DNA of 64,000 nt from Candidatus Enterococcus ferrettii. GTDB lineage: Bacteria; Bacillota; Bacilli; Lactobacillales; Enterococcaceae. This document shows positions 35,576 through 44,879 of the stretch, in pieces. The DNA lies in NCBI RefSeq assembly GCF_017377655.1, contig NZ_JAFREL010000016.1, forward strand, positions 186,001 through 250,000, read 5' to 3'. Position numbers and translations under genes: made by a program. Position 1 is the stretch's first letter; each line of letters starts with the position of its first letter. The notes beneath the pieces are model-generated. The model ran no database searches. It was not told where the DNA came from and saw only the letters and a program-made list of their open reading frames with translations.

Positions 35576-35704
35576 GCTGCCTTAAATTATAAAAAAGAAA
35601 TTGATGTATTTTTCTTGCATCTTTATTTGTAAATTAGTCATTTTAGTAAAAGTTTTATCGCTTGTTCTTTATTGTATTGTCACTGATTAGAATCAAAAAT
35701 TATT

Positions 35705-36493
35705 TTAATATAGAAATCTGATCCGGTCTTTATTGGTTGGAATTCCTTTGTCTACTTTTTTCCATTGCCCTTCCTGATACAGCTCATATCGCTCAAAAGC
35801 ACAAGGTAATCCTTGGGCTTTGACAATATTGCTGCTGTCCATTAATTGAAAATGCAAATGAGGACCGAAGGAGTTGCCTGAATGCCCAACACGGCCAATC
35901 AACTGACCCTTTTTGACTCGTTGGCCAGCTGCAACTTGTACCGAACCTGCCTGTAAATGGCACAAAGCGGCATAAACTTTTTCTACCTGCTTAATAATCA
36001 CGTAATTCCCAGCTACTGTTCGGGCATCGTCGATAACGGGATCAAAATGATTGGCATTTTTGTAAGCATTTACCAAATCAGTCCGTAAATTCGTGCGCTC
36101 TCGTTCGGGATAATGATCTTCTGCTAAAACAACTTCTCCATCAAAGGGGGCATAAATCTCTTGCCCCCAGCAATAGTAATCACTAATAGGTAATCCGGAT
36201 ACCAAATATTTTGGCAAGCTGCTGCGATAGGCTGGCCAGCCGCTGCGGTTCCAATCCACCTGAATAAAATCATACGCATAGCGTGTTCCCAATCGATCCG
36301 TCCCATGACTGGGTATCTTTGTACCAGGTGTATTTGGCGACTGCCATTCTCCCCGCAGAGGAAATTCAACAATTATCGGATCCTGTATTTCAGTGTTCTT
36401 CACGAAATACCCTCCTATCTTGAATTGACTAAGCAATACAATTATCAATATAACTAAAACAAGTGCTGCCTTTTTATTCATCTGCTGCTGCAT
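35705..36493 (-). CDS. M23 family metallopeptidase, membrane-anchored
   Basis: This 262-residue protein has one N-terminal membrane segment (ALVLVILIIVLLSQF) and an extracellular LytM/M23 domain. Zinc motifs are seen as HGTDRLGTRYAYD (HxxxD-like region) and HLHFQL, with GNSFGPHLH typical of the fold. M23 enzymes cut peptidoglycan peptide bridges. The gene starts within the last codons of the upstream TetR gene and has no clear ribosome site, so translation is probably coupled. Confidence 0.85.
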   Translation of the reverse strand: MQQQMNKKAALVLVILIIVLLSQFKIGGYFVKNTEIQDPIIVEFPLRGEWQSPNTPGTKIPSHGTDRLGTRYAYDFIQVDWNRSGWPAYRSSLPKYLVSGLPISDYYCWGQEIYAPFDGEVVLAEDHYPERERTNLRTDLVNAYKNANHFDPVIDDARTVAGNYVIIKQVEKVYAALCHLQAGSVQVAAGQRVKKGQLIGRVGHSGNSFGPHLHFQLMDSSNIVKAQGLPCAFERYELYQEGQWKKVDKGIPTNKDRIRFLY

Positions 36494-37103
36494 AAACTAA
36501 TTTCTTCAATTCTTTTAAATACTCATCCAGTGTATCAATGACCGCCGCTTCATCGAAATCTATACTATTGGATGACTTAATCTTCTCCACAATCTGGCTG
36601 ATGAAGCCTAAGTTGATCCACAAAATGAATTGCTTACACTTTTCATGATCTAGATCATTGCGAAATTTCGATTTATCAAGATTATCAAACAATTGCTGCT
36701 GACAAGTCTTTTGTTTCTCAACAGTCGCTAACCTTTGATTGATTTCAGCTGATTTTGTTTTTGCTGATAATTTGTCAAAATCAAGGATCCAAGGATAGCG
36801 TTTGATCAGCTGGAGCTGCAAAAGATATGACCAATGTAAGCGAACAAAGATATCTCCTTCTGAAAAATCCAGCTTTTCAAAATACTCCTGCTCAAGCAAA
36901 TCCGTGAAATAGTCATAAACTGCTAAAAAAAGATCCTGCTTGTTATTCACGTAATGAAACATCAGTGCTTTGGACATTTTAGCCTCTTTAGCAATTACAT
37001 TGGTAGAGGAATGATCATAGCCTTTTAAGACAAACTCCTTCAAAGCCGCATTCAACAGCCTGTCCCGTCGTTCCTGTTCTAATTCCAATAATTTTTTATC
37101 CAT
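36474..37103 (-). CDS. TetR family regulator
   Basis: This 209-residue regulator has the TetR helix-turn-helix at residues 12-58 (LNAALKEFVLKGYDHSSTNV and MSKALMFHYVNNKQDLF). The C-terminal ligand domain is not assignable. It overlaps the M23 peptidase gene by 20 bp, forming a two-gene unit. An ACCTATTAGGT-like palindrome around 37130-37170 upstream may be its operator, since related halves (CCTGATAGGTCA) repeat there. Confidence 0.87.
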   Translation of the reverse strand: MDKKLLELEQERRDRLLNAALKEFVLKGYDHSSTNVIAKEAKMSKALMFHYVNNKQDLFLAVYDYFTDLLEQEYFEKLDFSEGDIFVRLHWSYLLQLQLIKRYPWILDFDKLSAKTKSAEINQRLATVEKQKTCQQQLFDNLDKSKFRNDLDHEKCKQFILWINLGFISQIVEKIKSSNSIDFDEAAVIDTLDEYLKELKKLVYAAADE

Positions 37104-37234
37104 TTATTACTCCTTTCACCTCTCCATTTACCTATTAGGTCAACACAAGTATATCTCTGTTTACCTGATAGGTCAATATTTTTTATAGTACTAGAATTGT
37201 CATCTGTATATAATAGAAGACAAATTTCTTAATT

Positions 37235-37280
37235 GGTGCCTGAAAAAGCCCAAAACCTTTTCGTTTCGGGCTTCGGCACT
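37235..37280 (-). terminator. Terminator of the pentitol-type PTS operon
   Basis: On the minus strand an 11-bp inner stem (37246-37256 with 37263-37273, one G-T pair) is followed by TTTTT; an outer GTGCC/GGCAC pairing extends it. Confidence 0.82.
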
Positions 37281-37286
37281 ATTTTA

Positions 37287-38549
37287 TTAAGACAATAAAC
37301 TCAACAAATAATAAACAATCCATGAATACCACTGCGTTCCCACAGCCAAGGAGGTGATTTCGGTCGCTTCCCCCGGGATTTGATAACCAATATCGGCTGC
37401 TAATCCAGTCATAATTGGTGCAGCAATTCCCGAAATATACAGGGTAATTGTTGCAATAAATATTCCGGTGATTACACCGCGAAATAGGTTCCCCTTCGAA
37501 GGCAAGATTGCAAAAATCATATAAAATGGCAGTGCGGTTAAATCAGCTAACGGCAAAGTTTTGTTTCCGGGAAGAATAAACGCCAGTACTAAAGTAATCG
37601 GGATCATCAACAAACCTAAAGACAATACAAAAGGGTGTCCAATTCCTAATGCAGCATCTAAACCAATGTAAATCTCTCGGCCTTCGAACCGTTTCTCCAT
37701 GAATTCCTGAGCAGCTTCGGAAATGACAATCAAGCCGTCCATCAATAAGGAAACCATGCGTGGAATCAAGACTAGTGATGCAGCGATTGAAACAGCCGTA
37801 GTCAAGATATCAGACAAGGGCATTCCGGCAACAGCGGCTAACAAGCCGCCTATTACCAGCCCCATCATCATTGGTTCGCCAAAAATCCCTAGTCTTTTCT
37901 GAACATTCTCGGTGGTCCAATTAATCTTGTTAATCCCAGGAATCCGATCTAACAGCCAATTCATAGGATACCCTAACACTGCCCAGCCGGTTGTCTGCAG
38001 TGCCGGTAATGAAATTCCTTCCAAGCCTAAAACATCCGAAACATCTTTTTGCGTCATATCTGCTAATTTAAAAATAATTGCCATATTAATGACAGCACTT
38101 GCTACAGCCAAAACCATACTTCCTGTCGTCAGATACAGCGCACTAGAGATAAATAATGGCTGCCAGTAATTCCAAATGTCGACGTCCATCGTTTTAGTCA
38201 AATTAAACATTAACATTAAAACATTGGTGATAATGATAGCGATAAAAACAAAAGGAACAACGGGTGTCCCCCAGGCAATCGAGGAGCCAATTCCCCAGCC
38301 GATATCTGTGGCTGTTAAACTAAAATTGTACCGTTCAACTAAGGCTTTAGTTACTGGTGTAATAGCACTCATCATGACACCGGCCATTACATTAATTCCG
38401 ATAAATCCAATCCCAACAGTCAGTCCTGCTTTAAAAGAGACCGACAGCTTCCTTCCAAAGATAATGCCCAAAATAGTAATAATAATGGGCATCATCACAC
38501 TCACGCCTAAATCAATGATGTATTTGAAAAAGTCAAAAACAACTGACAT
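37287..38549 (-). CDS. PTS galactitol-family EIIC component
   Basis: This 420-residue membrane channel is of the galactitol (GatC) PTS family with about 10-12 hydrophobic segments; IGINVMAGVMMSAITPV and GWGIGSSIAWGTPVVPF are family-like. It takes up a polyol and phosphorylates it with the EIIB and EIIA of the same operon. The last gene before the terminator. The associated enzymes point to a pentitol rather than galactitol, which is inference. Confidence 0.9.
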   Translation of the reverse strand: MSVVFDFFKYIIDLGVSVMMPIIITILGIIFGRKLSVSFKAGLTVGIGFIGINVMAGVMMSAITPVTKALVERYNFSLTATDIGWGIGSSIAWGTPVVPFVFIAIIITNVLMLMFNLTKTMDVDIWNYWQPLFISSALYLTTGSMVLAVASAVINMAIIFKLADMTQKDVSDVLGLEGISLPALQTTGWAVLGYPMNWLLDRIPGINKINWTTENVQKRLGIFGEPMMMGLVIGGLLAAVAGMPLSDILTTAVSIAASLVLIPRMVSLLMDGLIVISEAAQEFMEKRFEGREIYIGLDAALGIGHPFVLSLGLLMIPITLVLAFILPGNKTLPLADLTALPFYMIFAILPSKGNLFRGVITGIFIATITLYISGIAAPIMTGLAADIGYQIPGEATEITSLAVGTQWYSWIVYYLLSLLS

Positions 38550-38567
38550 TTCTTTTCCTCCTTTTTG

Positions 38568-38861
38568 CTAGAATTCTAAAATCTCACGCAGCTCTTGCTT
38601 TGTTTTATCCCGACCAATTCCGGTCAAAAATGAACGGCCTAAGAGCACTGGCACATCTCCTAAATCAGCAGAAATAGTGGTGGAGCTGATGACTATATCT
38701 GGTTTTTTATTAGCAACCTTAGAAGGAATGTCGGAGACAATATATTGACTAATATCGTACTGAATATTATTTTCATCTAAAAACTCCGAAACCTTTTTTA
38801 CAATAACTGTGGAAGTTGCAATCCCCGTCCCACAGCATACATAGATTCTTTTTCGATTCAT
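38568..38861 (-). CDS. PTS galactitol-family EIIB component
   Basis: This 97-residue cytosolic phosphocarrier has the active-site loop IYVCCGTGIATSTVI, with one of two adjacent Cys as the phosphorylation site. It is the usual GatB length. It lies 18 bp upstream of the EIIC gene. Confidence 0.9.
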   Translation of the reverse strand: MNRKRIYVCCGTGIATSTVIVKKVSEFLDENNIQYDISQYIVSDIPSKVANKKPDIVISSTTISADLGDVPVLLGRSFLTGIGRDKTKQELREILEF

Positions 38862-38876
38862 TTTTTTCTTCCTTTC

Positions 38877-39950
38877 CTAGACCTCTTCAGGGAAAAACAT
38901 GATTTTGCCAAAATTGTCTTCTGGTTTTTTATGCGTGACGGTGTCAAATATTTCTGGTCCCTCAGATAGTTTCAAGCGATGAGTAATCATTGATTTTAAT
39001 TCCAATTGACCATTTTCAAGCAGCGACATAATGGTTAACCACTCCTTACCAGGGAACGGTGCTGAAACACAACTCCAGGCCCCCCAAACCTTCAGTTCAC
39101 TACGTACAATTTTTTCAAAATAAAAGCGTTCAATCATAATATCCGCATACGGAATCCCCATAAAGACTACACCGCCGCCTTTCTTGGCATAGGCGAATAC
39201 TTGAGCGGAAGTAATGGGAGAGCCCGCCGATTCTACTACAATATCAGACATCAAACCGCCTGTATAAGCGGCAATTCTTTCTAAAGTCTCTTCCTTCAAA
39301 GAGTTTATGGTATGAGAGGCTCCAGCTTCTTCTGCCATTTTTAATGCCTCGTCAGCAATATCTACTGCAATAATTTTGGTAGCTCCGAATATCTTGGCAA
39401 ATTTAATTGATAACAAACCAATATTTCCACAGCCAACCACAACTACAGTATCGCCAGCAGTAATATTCGTGTGGTAATAGCCATGCACCACTACAGCTGA
39501 AGGCTCAATCATAGCTGCCGATTCATAATCCACCGAATCGGGAATGGGCACACAATTTTTTTCAGGTAAACGAATGTATTCAGCATAGGCTCCACCATGA
39601 CGAGCACCAATAACTGTTAAGTTTTCACAACGAGCAAACTCCGATTTTTTACAGTAATAGCACTCCTCAACATCCAAATCAGCACAAGTAAGACAAGGAG
39701 CTCCTGCCACACGATCACCTATAGATACATGTTTTACCTGCTCGCCAATCTCTATGACCTCACCAGAAAATTCATGGCCCCAAACCATCCCCGAAACATA
39801 GGGTCCTAATTTTTTATAGCGTGACAGATCGGAACCGCAAATTCCCACAGCTTTCACTCTGATCAACACATCGGTTGGTTTTTTCAACTGTGGTTTTTCG
39901 GCTTCTTCATAACGCAAATCTTGTTTTCCATATAATTTTAATGCTCTCAT
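38877..39950 (-). CDS. Zinc-dependent polyol-phosphate dehydrogenase (GatD-like MDR)
   Basis: This 357-residue medium-chain dehydrogenase has catalytic Zn ligands in GICGSD and WGHEFSGE and a structural-zinc Cys set between CLTC and CYYCKKSEFARC. The NAD loop is VVVGCGNIGLLSIKFAK. GatD oxidises galactitol-1-phosphate; a related MDR enzyme from E. avium is known (from memory) for D-arabitol-phosphate. With an epimerase and an arabinose-5-phosphate-isomerase-like protein beside it, a pentitol phosphate is the more likely substrate. Confidence 0.86.
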   Translation of the reverse strand: MRALKLYGKQDLRYEEAEKPQLKKPTDVLIRVKAVGICGSDLSRYKKLGPYVSGMVWGHEFSGEVIEIGEQVKHVSIGDRVAGAPCLTCADLDVEECYYCKKSEFARCENLTVIGARHGGAYAEYIRLPEKNCVPIPDSVDYESAAMIEPSAVVVHGYYHTNITAGDTVVVVGCGNIGLLSIKFAKIFGATKIIAVDIADEALKMAEEAGASHTINSLKEETLERIAAYTGGLMSDIVVESAGSPITSAQVFAYAKKGGGVVFMGIPYADIMIERFYFEKIVRSELKVWGAWSCVSAPFPGKEWLTIMSLLENGQLELKSMITHRLKLSEGPEIFDTVTHKKPEDNFGKIMFFPEEV

Positions 39951-39962
39951 TTTATGCTCTCC

Positions 39963-40613
39963 TTACTGTAACGCATTTTCTAAAAGCTTAAATTTTTCGG
40001 TTGAATCCCCTGAGAACAGATAGGATCCTACCACAAACCAGTTAGCACCCGCCTGTTGGCAAGCCTTGATATTTTTAGTATTTACTCCGCCATCCACTTG
40101 GATATTAATCGGCCGTTCACCAATCAACTTCTTCATGGCCTGAATCTTTTGGTAAATTGGCGAATACAGCTCTTGTCCACCTAAACCTGGATTCACTGTC
40201 ATCAGCAATACATAGTCAATTTCATCTAAAACCAACTGAATACTTTCTACCGGTGTACCTGGATTCAACACAACTCCAGCTTTTGCTCCCAATTCTTTAA
40301 TCAACTGAATGCCCCGCAACAAATGAACCGTTGCTTCTTGATGGATGCTAATATACTCCACCCCAGCTTTCACTAATTGAGGAATAAATTTTTCTGGATT
40401 TTCAACCATCATATGAACATCAAATTGAAAGGGTAAAATTTGTTTTAAGTCCGCAACCTGAGTTGGTCCGAAAGCAATATTTGGCACAAAACTACCATCC
40501 ATCATATCTACATGCAGCGTTTCTATCTCTAACTCTTTCAATGCCATAACGTCGTGTTGCAAATTACCAATATCAGCCCCGAACAAGGAAGGCATGATGC
40601 TATTTTTAACCAA
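39963..40613 (-). CDS. Ribulose-phosphate 3-epimerase family protein
   Basis: This 216-residue TIM barrel of the Rpe family has motifs VDMMDGSFVPNIAFGP, FDVHMMVENPE, LMTVNPGLGGQ and IQVDGGVN with their metal-binding His and Asp residues. Rpe interconverts ribulose-5-phosphate and xylulose-5-phosphate. It lies 12 bp upstream of the dehydrogenase and would channel its ketose phosphate into the pentose phosphate pathway. It is distinct from the AlsE-like enzyme at 45458. Confidence 0.88.
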   Translation of the reverse strand: MVKNSIMPSLFGADIGNLQHDVMALKELEIETLHVDMMDGSFVPNIAFGPTQVADLKQILPFQFDVHMMVENPEKFIPQLVKAGVEYISIHQEATVHLLRGIQLIKELGAKAGVVLNPGTPVESIQLVLDEIDYVLLMTVNPGLGGQELYSPIYQKIQAMKKLIGERPINIQVDGGVNTKNIKACQQAGANWFVVGSYLFSGDSTEKFKLLENALQ

Positions 40614-41025
40614 GATGAAAATCTCCCTTCAGATTCTCGTATAAATTTTCAATCATTGTTTGTTCGCTGGCATAACTGCTCTTTCGATTAAAATACAGCA
40701 GTTGATATTCCCCATTCGACTGACTGGCAAGTTTAACCCACCGTTCATTCTTTGAAGGAATCAAAATATACCAGGGCAGTTTTTTCTTTTCCTGCTTCCA
40801 GATTTCTGATAGCTTCTTTACAGGAAGTCCCGGATTCATCAAAATTATTTGTTTGATGCGGCCTGGGATGTAATACATGTAAATGACTTTGGAGTACAGA
40901 AGCAGTGATCCATAACAAGCGAACAGAACGAGAAACAACAGCTTGTGTTGGATTAAAAATGTTAATACACTTTGTCCTACTTCTCCTAACATACGATCAT
41001 TAATTTCTTCAAAAAGGCTTTTCAT
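40606..41025 (-). CDS. Small membrane protein of unknown function in a PTS operon
   Basis: This 139-residue protein has one hydrophobic segment (KLLFLVLFACYGSLLLYSKV, about residues 28-50) and a basic cytosolic domain with GRIKQIILMNPGLPVKKL and KKLPWYILIPSKNERW. It overlaps the epimerase gene by 8 bp, so both are translated together. The shape, one membrane helix plus a small domain inside a polyol PTS operon, recalls GutM, but no sequence similarity to the GutM at 15566 is evident. Function unknown. Confidence 0.65.
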   Translation of the reverse strand: MKSLFEEINDRMLGEVGQSVLTFLIQHKLLFLVLFACYGSLLLYSKVIYMYYIPGRIKQIILMNPGLPVKKLSEIWKQEKKKLPWYILIPSKNERWVKLASQSNGEYQLLYFNRKSSYASEQTMIENLYENLKGDFHLG

Positions 41026-41044
41026 TCTCCTATACTCCTTTTCG

Positions 41045-41506
41045 TTAGTTTAATAATTGAAGAACAGCAGCTTCATCTTCAGCCTGAACAAGGGCCTTCA
41101 TTTTTTCTTCATTCTCAATCAATGAAATTACTGCCTGAAGTGTTTCCAACTGTTTGTTGGGTTCCTTAATCGCCAGCATAAACACGAGACGAACCGGAAC
41201 CTCCACATCTTCGGCACCCATCTCCTGAAAAATGACTGGTGTTCTTACTACACCGATGGCAATTGTTGCTTCAATTACATGCTTGCTATCGGTGTGAGGA
41301 ATTGCAATACCATAAGTTGTAGTGTTTAATCCCGTAGGAAATGCTGCTTCCCGTTCCTTAATAGCTGGAATAAAACTGCTTTTTACATATCCGTTTTTAA
41401 ACAGCCGACAGCCAATTTTTTCCAACAGCTGTTCCTTATCCAAATCGATCTGTTCATCAAAAAAAACAATGTTCTTCTGCTTAATCATATTAACTAACTC
41501 GCTCAT
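41045..41506 (-). CDS. PTS EIIA component, fructose/galactitol type
   Basis: This 153-residue phosphocarrier receives phosphate from HPr at the His of GIAIPHTDSKHV and donates it to the EIIB at 38568. The following segment EDVEVPVRLVFMLAIKEPN is typical of the EIIA-2 family. It sits between the SIS gene and the unknown membrane protein. Confidence 0.91.
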   Translation of the reverse strand: MSELVNMIKQKNIVFFDEQIDLDKEQLLEKIGCRLFKNGYVKSSFIPAIKEREAAFPTGLNTTTYGIAIPHTDSKHVIEATIAIGVVRTPVIFQEMGAEDVEVPVRLVFMLAIKEPNKQLETLQAVISLIENEEKMKALVQAEDEAAVLQLLN

Positions 41507-41529
41507 TTACCTTTACCTTCCATTTTCCA

Positions 41530-42132
41530 TTATTTGCCCAGCAAGCGATCTCCCACTGCACCACCAGGATGATTAATACCAAACTGCTCTTTTGTAAACT
41601 TGGTATAAGTCATCAAGGCTATGCACACCGCATCAAAAATCGAAATAACTGCCAATGTACTCGCTGTTGCCAACATATTAAAACTATCTGGTTCTTTGTC
41701 CACTGACACTTTGATAAATAGATCAGCAGAGTGACTAATGGCCGAAGTTTCATTTTCACCAACTCCGACAATATAAGGCTTTTGAGCTTTGATAGAATCC
41801 AACAAATGAACCAATTCTTTGGTATTCCCGCCTTTGGAAATTAGAATAACAATATCGTCCTCGGTAATGATCCCCATTGAACCATGCACAGCATCCGCTG
41901 GATTCAGATAGACTGCCGGAATACTGACACAGGATAATGAATGCACAATCTTTTTAGCACCAACTCCTGAAGTACCGCATCCGCTGACAACTATCTTGCC
42001 TTTTTTTTCACCAATTTTATGAACCAGAGTAGTTAAAACATCCAAATCAACAGTTTCACTTAATTTTGTAATGGCTGCTCCTTCAATAGCTAAAGTATTT
42101 AACATACTATCTTTGATTTCTTGATTATTCAT
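41530..42132 (-). CDS. SIS-domain sugar-phosphate isomerase, arabinose-5-P isomerase-like
   Basis: This 200-residue SIS protein has GCGTSGVGAKKIVHSL and LNPADAVHGSMGII, corresponding to the SIS and PAEASHGDLGM-type motifs of arabinose-5-phosphate isomerases (KdsD/GutQ), but without their C-terminal CBS pair. Such enzymes convert ribulose-5-phosphate and arabinose-5-phosphate. It is the first gene after the PRD regulator. The 6-phospho-3-hexuloisomerase family is the alternative. Confidence 0.78.
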   Translation of the reverse strand: MNNQEIKDSMLNTLAIEGAAITKLSETVDLDVLTTLVHKIGEKKGKIVVSGCGTSGVGAKKIVHSLSCVSIPAVYLNPADAVHGSMGIITEDDIVILISKGGNTKELVHLLDSIKAQKPYIVGVGENETSAISHSADLFIKVSVDKEPDSFNMLATASTLAVISIFDAVCIALMTYTKFTKEQFGINHPGGAVGDRLLGK

Positions 42133-42146
42133 ACATAATTCCTTTC

Positions 42147-44228
42147 TTAATTCACGATTTCTTTCAATAGTTTTAAAATCGACTGCTTCTCATTCGTACT
42201 TGTCATTTTTTCTATCATTACCGGTGATTCAGCAATTGTTAAAATATCAATAATCGCTTGATTGTGCTGCTTCTTGTCAATCGGAGCGATCATAAAAACA
42301 ATTTTGAGTGAATGGCTTTTAGAATAGTAGAAACCCTTGCGTACAATCAGCAGACTAATGCCAATTCTCTTAACTCCTTCGCTTGGTAAAGCATGGGGAA
42401 TCGCTACCTCTTCTCCCAAAATTGTGTATGGGTCCTCAAAGTCATGGCTGTCAATCACCGCTTGAATGTAGCTTTCCGTAACTGCTCCTTCAGCCAAAAG
42501 CGGCTGACCAGCAATCTTTAAAGCTTCTCGATAATCAGCCACCTCATCTAGAATAGTAATTTTACTTTCCGAAAGAAACTCATATAGCCCCATGGTTTTA
42601 TTACCACTGGTACGAATTCGATTTTCATTTTTAATGGGCAAACGTTCTCCTAAAATTTCCAGAATGCTGTTTTCGATTCTGACTGTTTGAGCATCAGGGA
42701 TATATTCTCTTATTTCTCCCATAATTCGTTCAACAATAGTCGTACGATCTTCATCGCCAAAAACGTTCTTAAAGACCTGCGCTCGCAATTGCTGCTTTTC
42801 TTCTTCTGTCATCGCAGCCTGGACTACGAAGCAATTATCATAAGGATGAAAGTGTCCAATTGAAAAAATAATGTCTACTTTCAAATGACTCTTCTCAAAA
42901 GCTCGGTGTGACACGGGTTCATAAAAATAAACCTCGGGAAAAATCGTCATCAATTGAGAAAGCATTAATTGCGAGTAGGTTACTCCTTTTGGACAAATAA
43001 CAATCGCTGTTTTCATTTTTGGGTACTCTGTTTTTCCCTGAGGTAGAATTTTTGACCCGAATATTAAGGAAATGTACATAATTTCGATATCAGGCAGCGG
43101 TACTTCCAATAAATCCTCTAAAGGCTTGAAACAATCTTCAATGATGGAATTTAGAAAATCATATTGAGCAATAACATTTTCCAAAAACTCCTTCTCATAA
43201 AGATCATTCTTTTCATTAATCAAATAGCGAATGCGATAATAAGCGGGTGTCAAATGATACATTAAGCTGTTTAAAATCAGCTCGCGATCCTTTAATTCAA
43301 TTGAGGTTTTCACTTCGAAGTTATCAATACATACATTTAAAGCTTCTCTTAAACGATTAGTGATCGTTTCATTCACAAACTCTGCTGAAATAATTTTTGA
43401 AGTCAAAATCTGCAAGGATATATAGATCGTTTCTCTACGTCCATATTGTTCTAAACCCAGAGTTTGTTCGATTAAACGAACTTCTTTCAGTTGATAGATG
43501 TCTAATTCTTCTTCTGAAGTTTTCTCATTAACCAACTGTCCATAAGAAATCCGATTAAACACAATCAGTAAAAAGTATGGCAGCTGACTAAACTGTTCAT
43601 CAGTAAAACGAATCTCCAGCTTTTGCTCGATTGCTTTCAATTTTTTCTCCATCGCTAAGCGTTCCACTCGTGTTAAACCAGAAAATTTAACCAAAAGTTG
43701 AGTTCCACTAGACATTTTGTTAACATATAAGAGAGTTTCTTTAATGAAATCTCTTATAAATAGTTCTTTACCAGAAAGTGAATAGCCTTGTGTACGAGAA
43801 TAAACAACCTTAATTTTGTGGACAGATAATTTCTTTTTCAGCTTAGAAAGGTCTCGTAAAATCGTATTTTTACTAACCTTCAGCTCATAAGAAAAATACT
43901 CTAAGGATAAATCTAATGCTTCGTTGAATAACAATAGGGCAAGTATTGTTATTCTTTCGTCTTCTGAATAGAAAAGGTTAGGGTCTTTTCTTGCTTCTTC
44001 ATCAGTTTGTATGAAGGCAGCAACTGATTCGTCAATGATAAATCCACCGGTTCGTGTTCGTTGTATACTTGGCAATTCATTTTCTTTTAGTTCACTGTTA
44101 ATTTGACGCATCGCATATTTAATTTGATCCTTTGATAAATTTAGTTTGCTTTCCAACCCCTTTCGCGTAATGCTAGGGTTAGCAATCAATTCTGTCATTA
44201 TGTTTAAATACTTTTCTTCCATCTTCAA
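42147..44228 (-). CDS. PRD-containing transcriptional regulator with EIIB and EIIA domains
   Basis: This 693-residue regulator is of the MtlR/BglG class. Order: N-terminal helix-turn-helix domains (SITRKGLESKLNLSKDQIKY; then VSKNTILRDLSKLKKKL), two PRD domains in the middle, a GatB-like EIIB domain (TAIVICPKGVTYSQLM) and a C-terminal EIIA domain (EEVAIPHALPSEGV). PTS phosphorylation of the PRD His residues and the EIIA/EIIB sites would switch it between active and inactive states. It heads the pentitol-type operon and lies 15 bp before the SIS gene. A cre-like site is upstream at 44316. Confidence 0.9.
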   Translation of the reverse strand: MKMEEKYLNIMTELIANPSITRKGLESKLNLSKDQIKYAMRQINSELKENELPSIQRTRTGGFIIDESVAAFIQTDEEARKDPNLFYSEDERITILALLLFNEALDLSLEYFSYELKVSKNTILRDLSKLKKKLSVHKIKVVYSRTQGYSLSGKELFIRDFIKETLLYVNKMSSGTQLLVKFSGLTRVERLAMEKKLKAIEQKLEIRFTDEQFSQLPYFLLIVFNRISYGQLVNEKTSEEELDIYQLKEVRLIEQTLGLEQYGRRETIYISLQILTSKIISAEFVNETITNRLREALNVCIDNFEVKTSIELKDRELILNSLMYHLTPAYYRIRYLINEKNDLYEKEFLENVIAQYDFLNSIIEDCFKPLEDLLEVPLPDIEIMYISLIFGSKILPQGKTEYPKMKTAIVICPKGVTYSQLMLSQLMTIFPEVYFYEPVSHRAFEKSHLKVDIIFSIGHFHPYDNCFVVQAAMTEEEKQQLRAQVFKNVFGDEDRTTIVERIMGEIREYIPDAQTVRIENSILEILGERLPIKNENRIRTSGNKTMGLYEFLSESKITILDEVADYREALKIAGQPLLAEGAVTESYIQAVIDSHDFEDPYTILGEEVAIPHALPSEGVKRIGISLLIVRKGFYYSKSHSLKIVFMIAPIDKKQHNQAIIDILTIAESPVMIEKMTSTNEKQSILKLLKEIVN

Positions 44229-44815
44229 ACTAACCCCCTTTTTTCTTGGTACCTATCTGCTGCAAAACAATACATTTTCCTTATGTCCTTATTATAGATT
44301 TTCACCTTGAAAAAGTATAAGCGTTTTCATTCAAAAAATTCCCCAGCCATGTACCTCGCTTGGTGATGTTATAGAATGCACCGAATATTTCAAATGAATA
44401 CAGGGAAAGCTTTAACTTATCTCAGCAAATTCAGTTATATTAATTATACACAGCTTATCTGCCAAGACTGAAAAAATTTTTTGTACTAACTAAAATAACT
44501 TTCAGGAACAGAAATTTTTTTAATTTGATACAAAAATACTTGTACTTTTTCATGCCCACAATTCTCGCAGAATCGTTCCAGTATTCCGCTTATCTTTTAT
44601 ATAGATAAATTATCTCCATTACTTTTATGCACATGATTGGAAAATCTACTTCTACAACTTTTGTACGATAAAGGTTTTTTGTCCAAAAACTTCCAAATTT
44701 ATTTTGGATACAGTCACTAAACCAACAGCCGTTTGGTATTTTGCCAGTCTCTTTTTATTAGCACGCTGCAGACTATTTAACCCCTTCACAAATCCTAGGT
44801 AGCTTTCAAAAAATG
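44229..44815. other. Intergenic region upstream of the pentitol-type PTS operon
   Basis: It contains the cre-like site at 44316-44329 and presumably the promoter and PRD-regulator target. A 61-codon open frame on the minus strand (44652-44837) lacks a ribosome site and runs into the terminator; I do not count it as a gene. Confidence 0.5.
44316..44329. promoter_or_regulatory. cre-like catabolite control site
   Basis: TATAAGCGTTTTCA differs from the CcpA consensus TGWAARCGYTWWCA mainly at the second base. It lies about 90 bp upstream of the PRD regulator start, consistent with repression by preferred sugars. Confidence 0.55.
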
Positions 44816-44854
44816 CAAAAAAATAGCGAGAAAGCATACAGCTTCCTCACTATT
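44816..44854 (-). terminator. Terminator after the transketolase remnant
   Basis: On the minus strand a 14-bp stem with two G-T type pairs (44822-44835 with 44841-44854) is followed by seven T. It is still intact although the gene before it has decayed. Confidence 0.85.
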
Positions 44855-44879
44855 CTTAGTGTTATTTTTCAATTTCATT

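Noticed and set aside
37287..44228. True galactitol operon
   Set aside because: Tagatose-6-phosphate kinase and tagatose-bisphosphate aldolase are missing from this operon, and its enzymes suit pentulose phosphates.
44652..44837. 61-codon open frame on the minus strand
   Set aside because: It has no ribosome site, runs through the transketolase terminator and has no recognisable similarity; judged chance.
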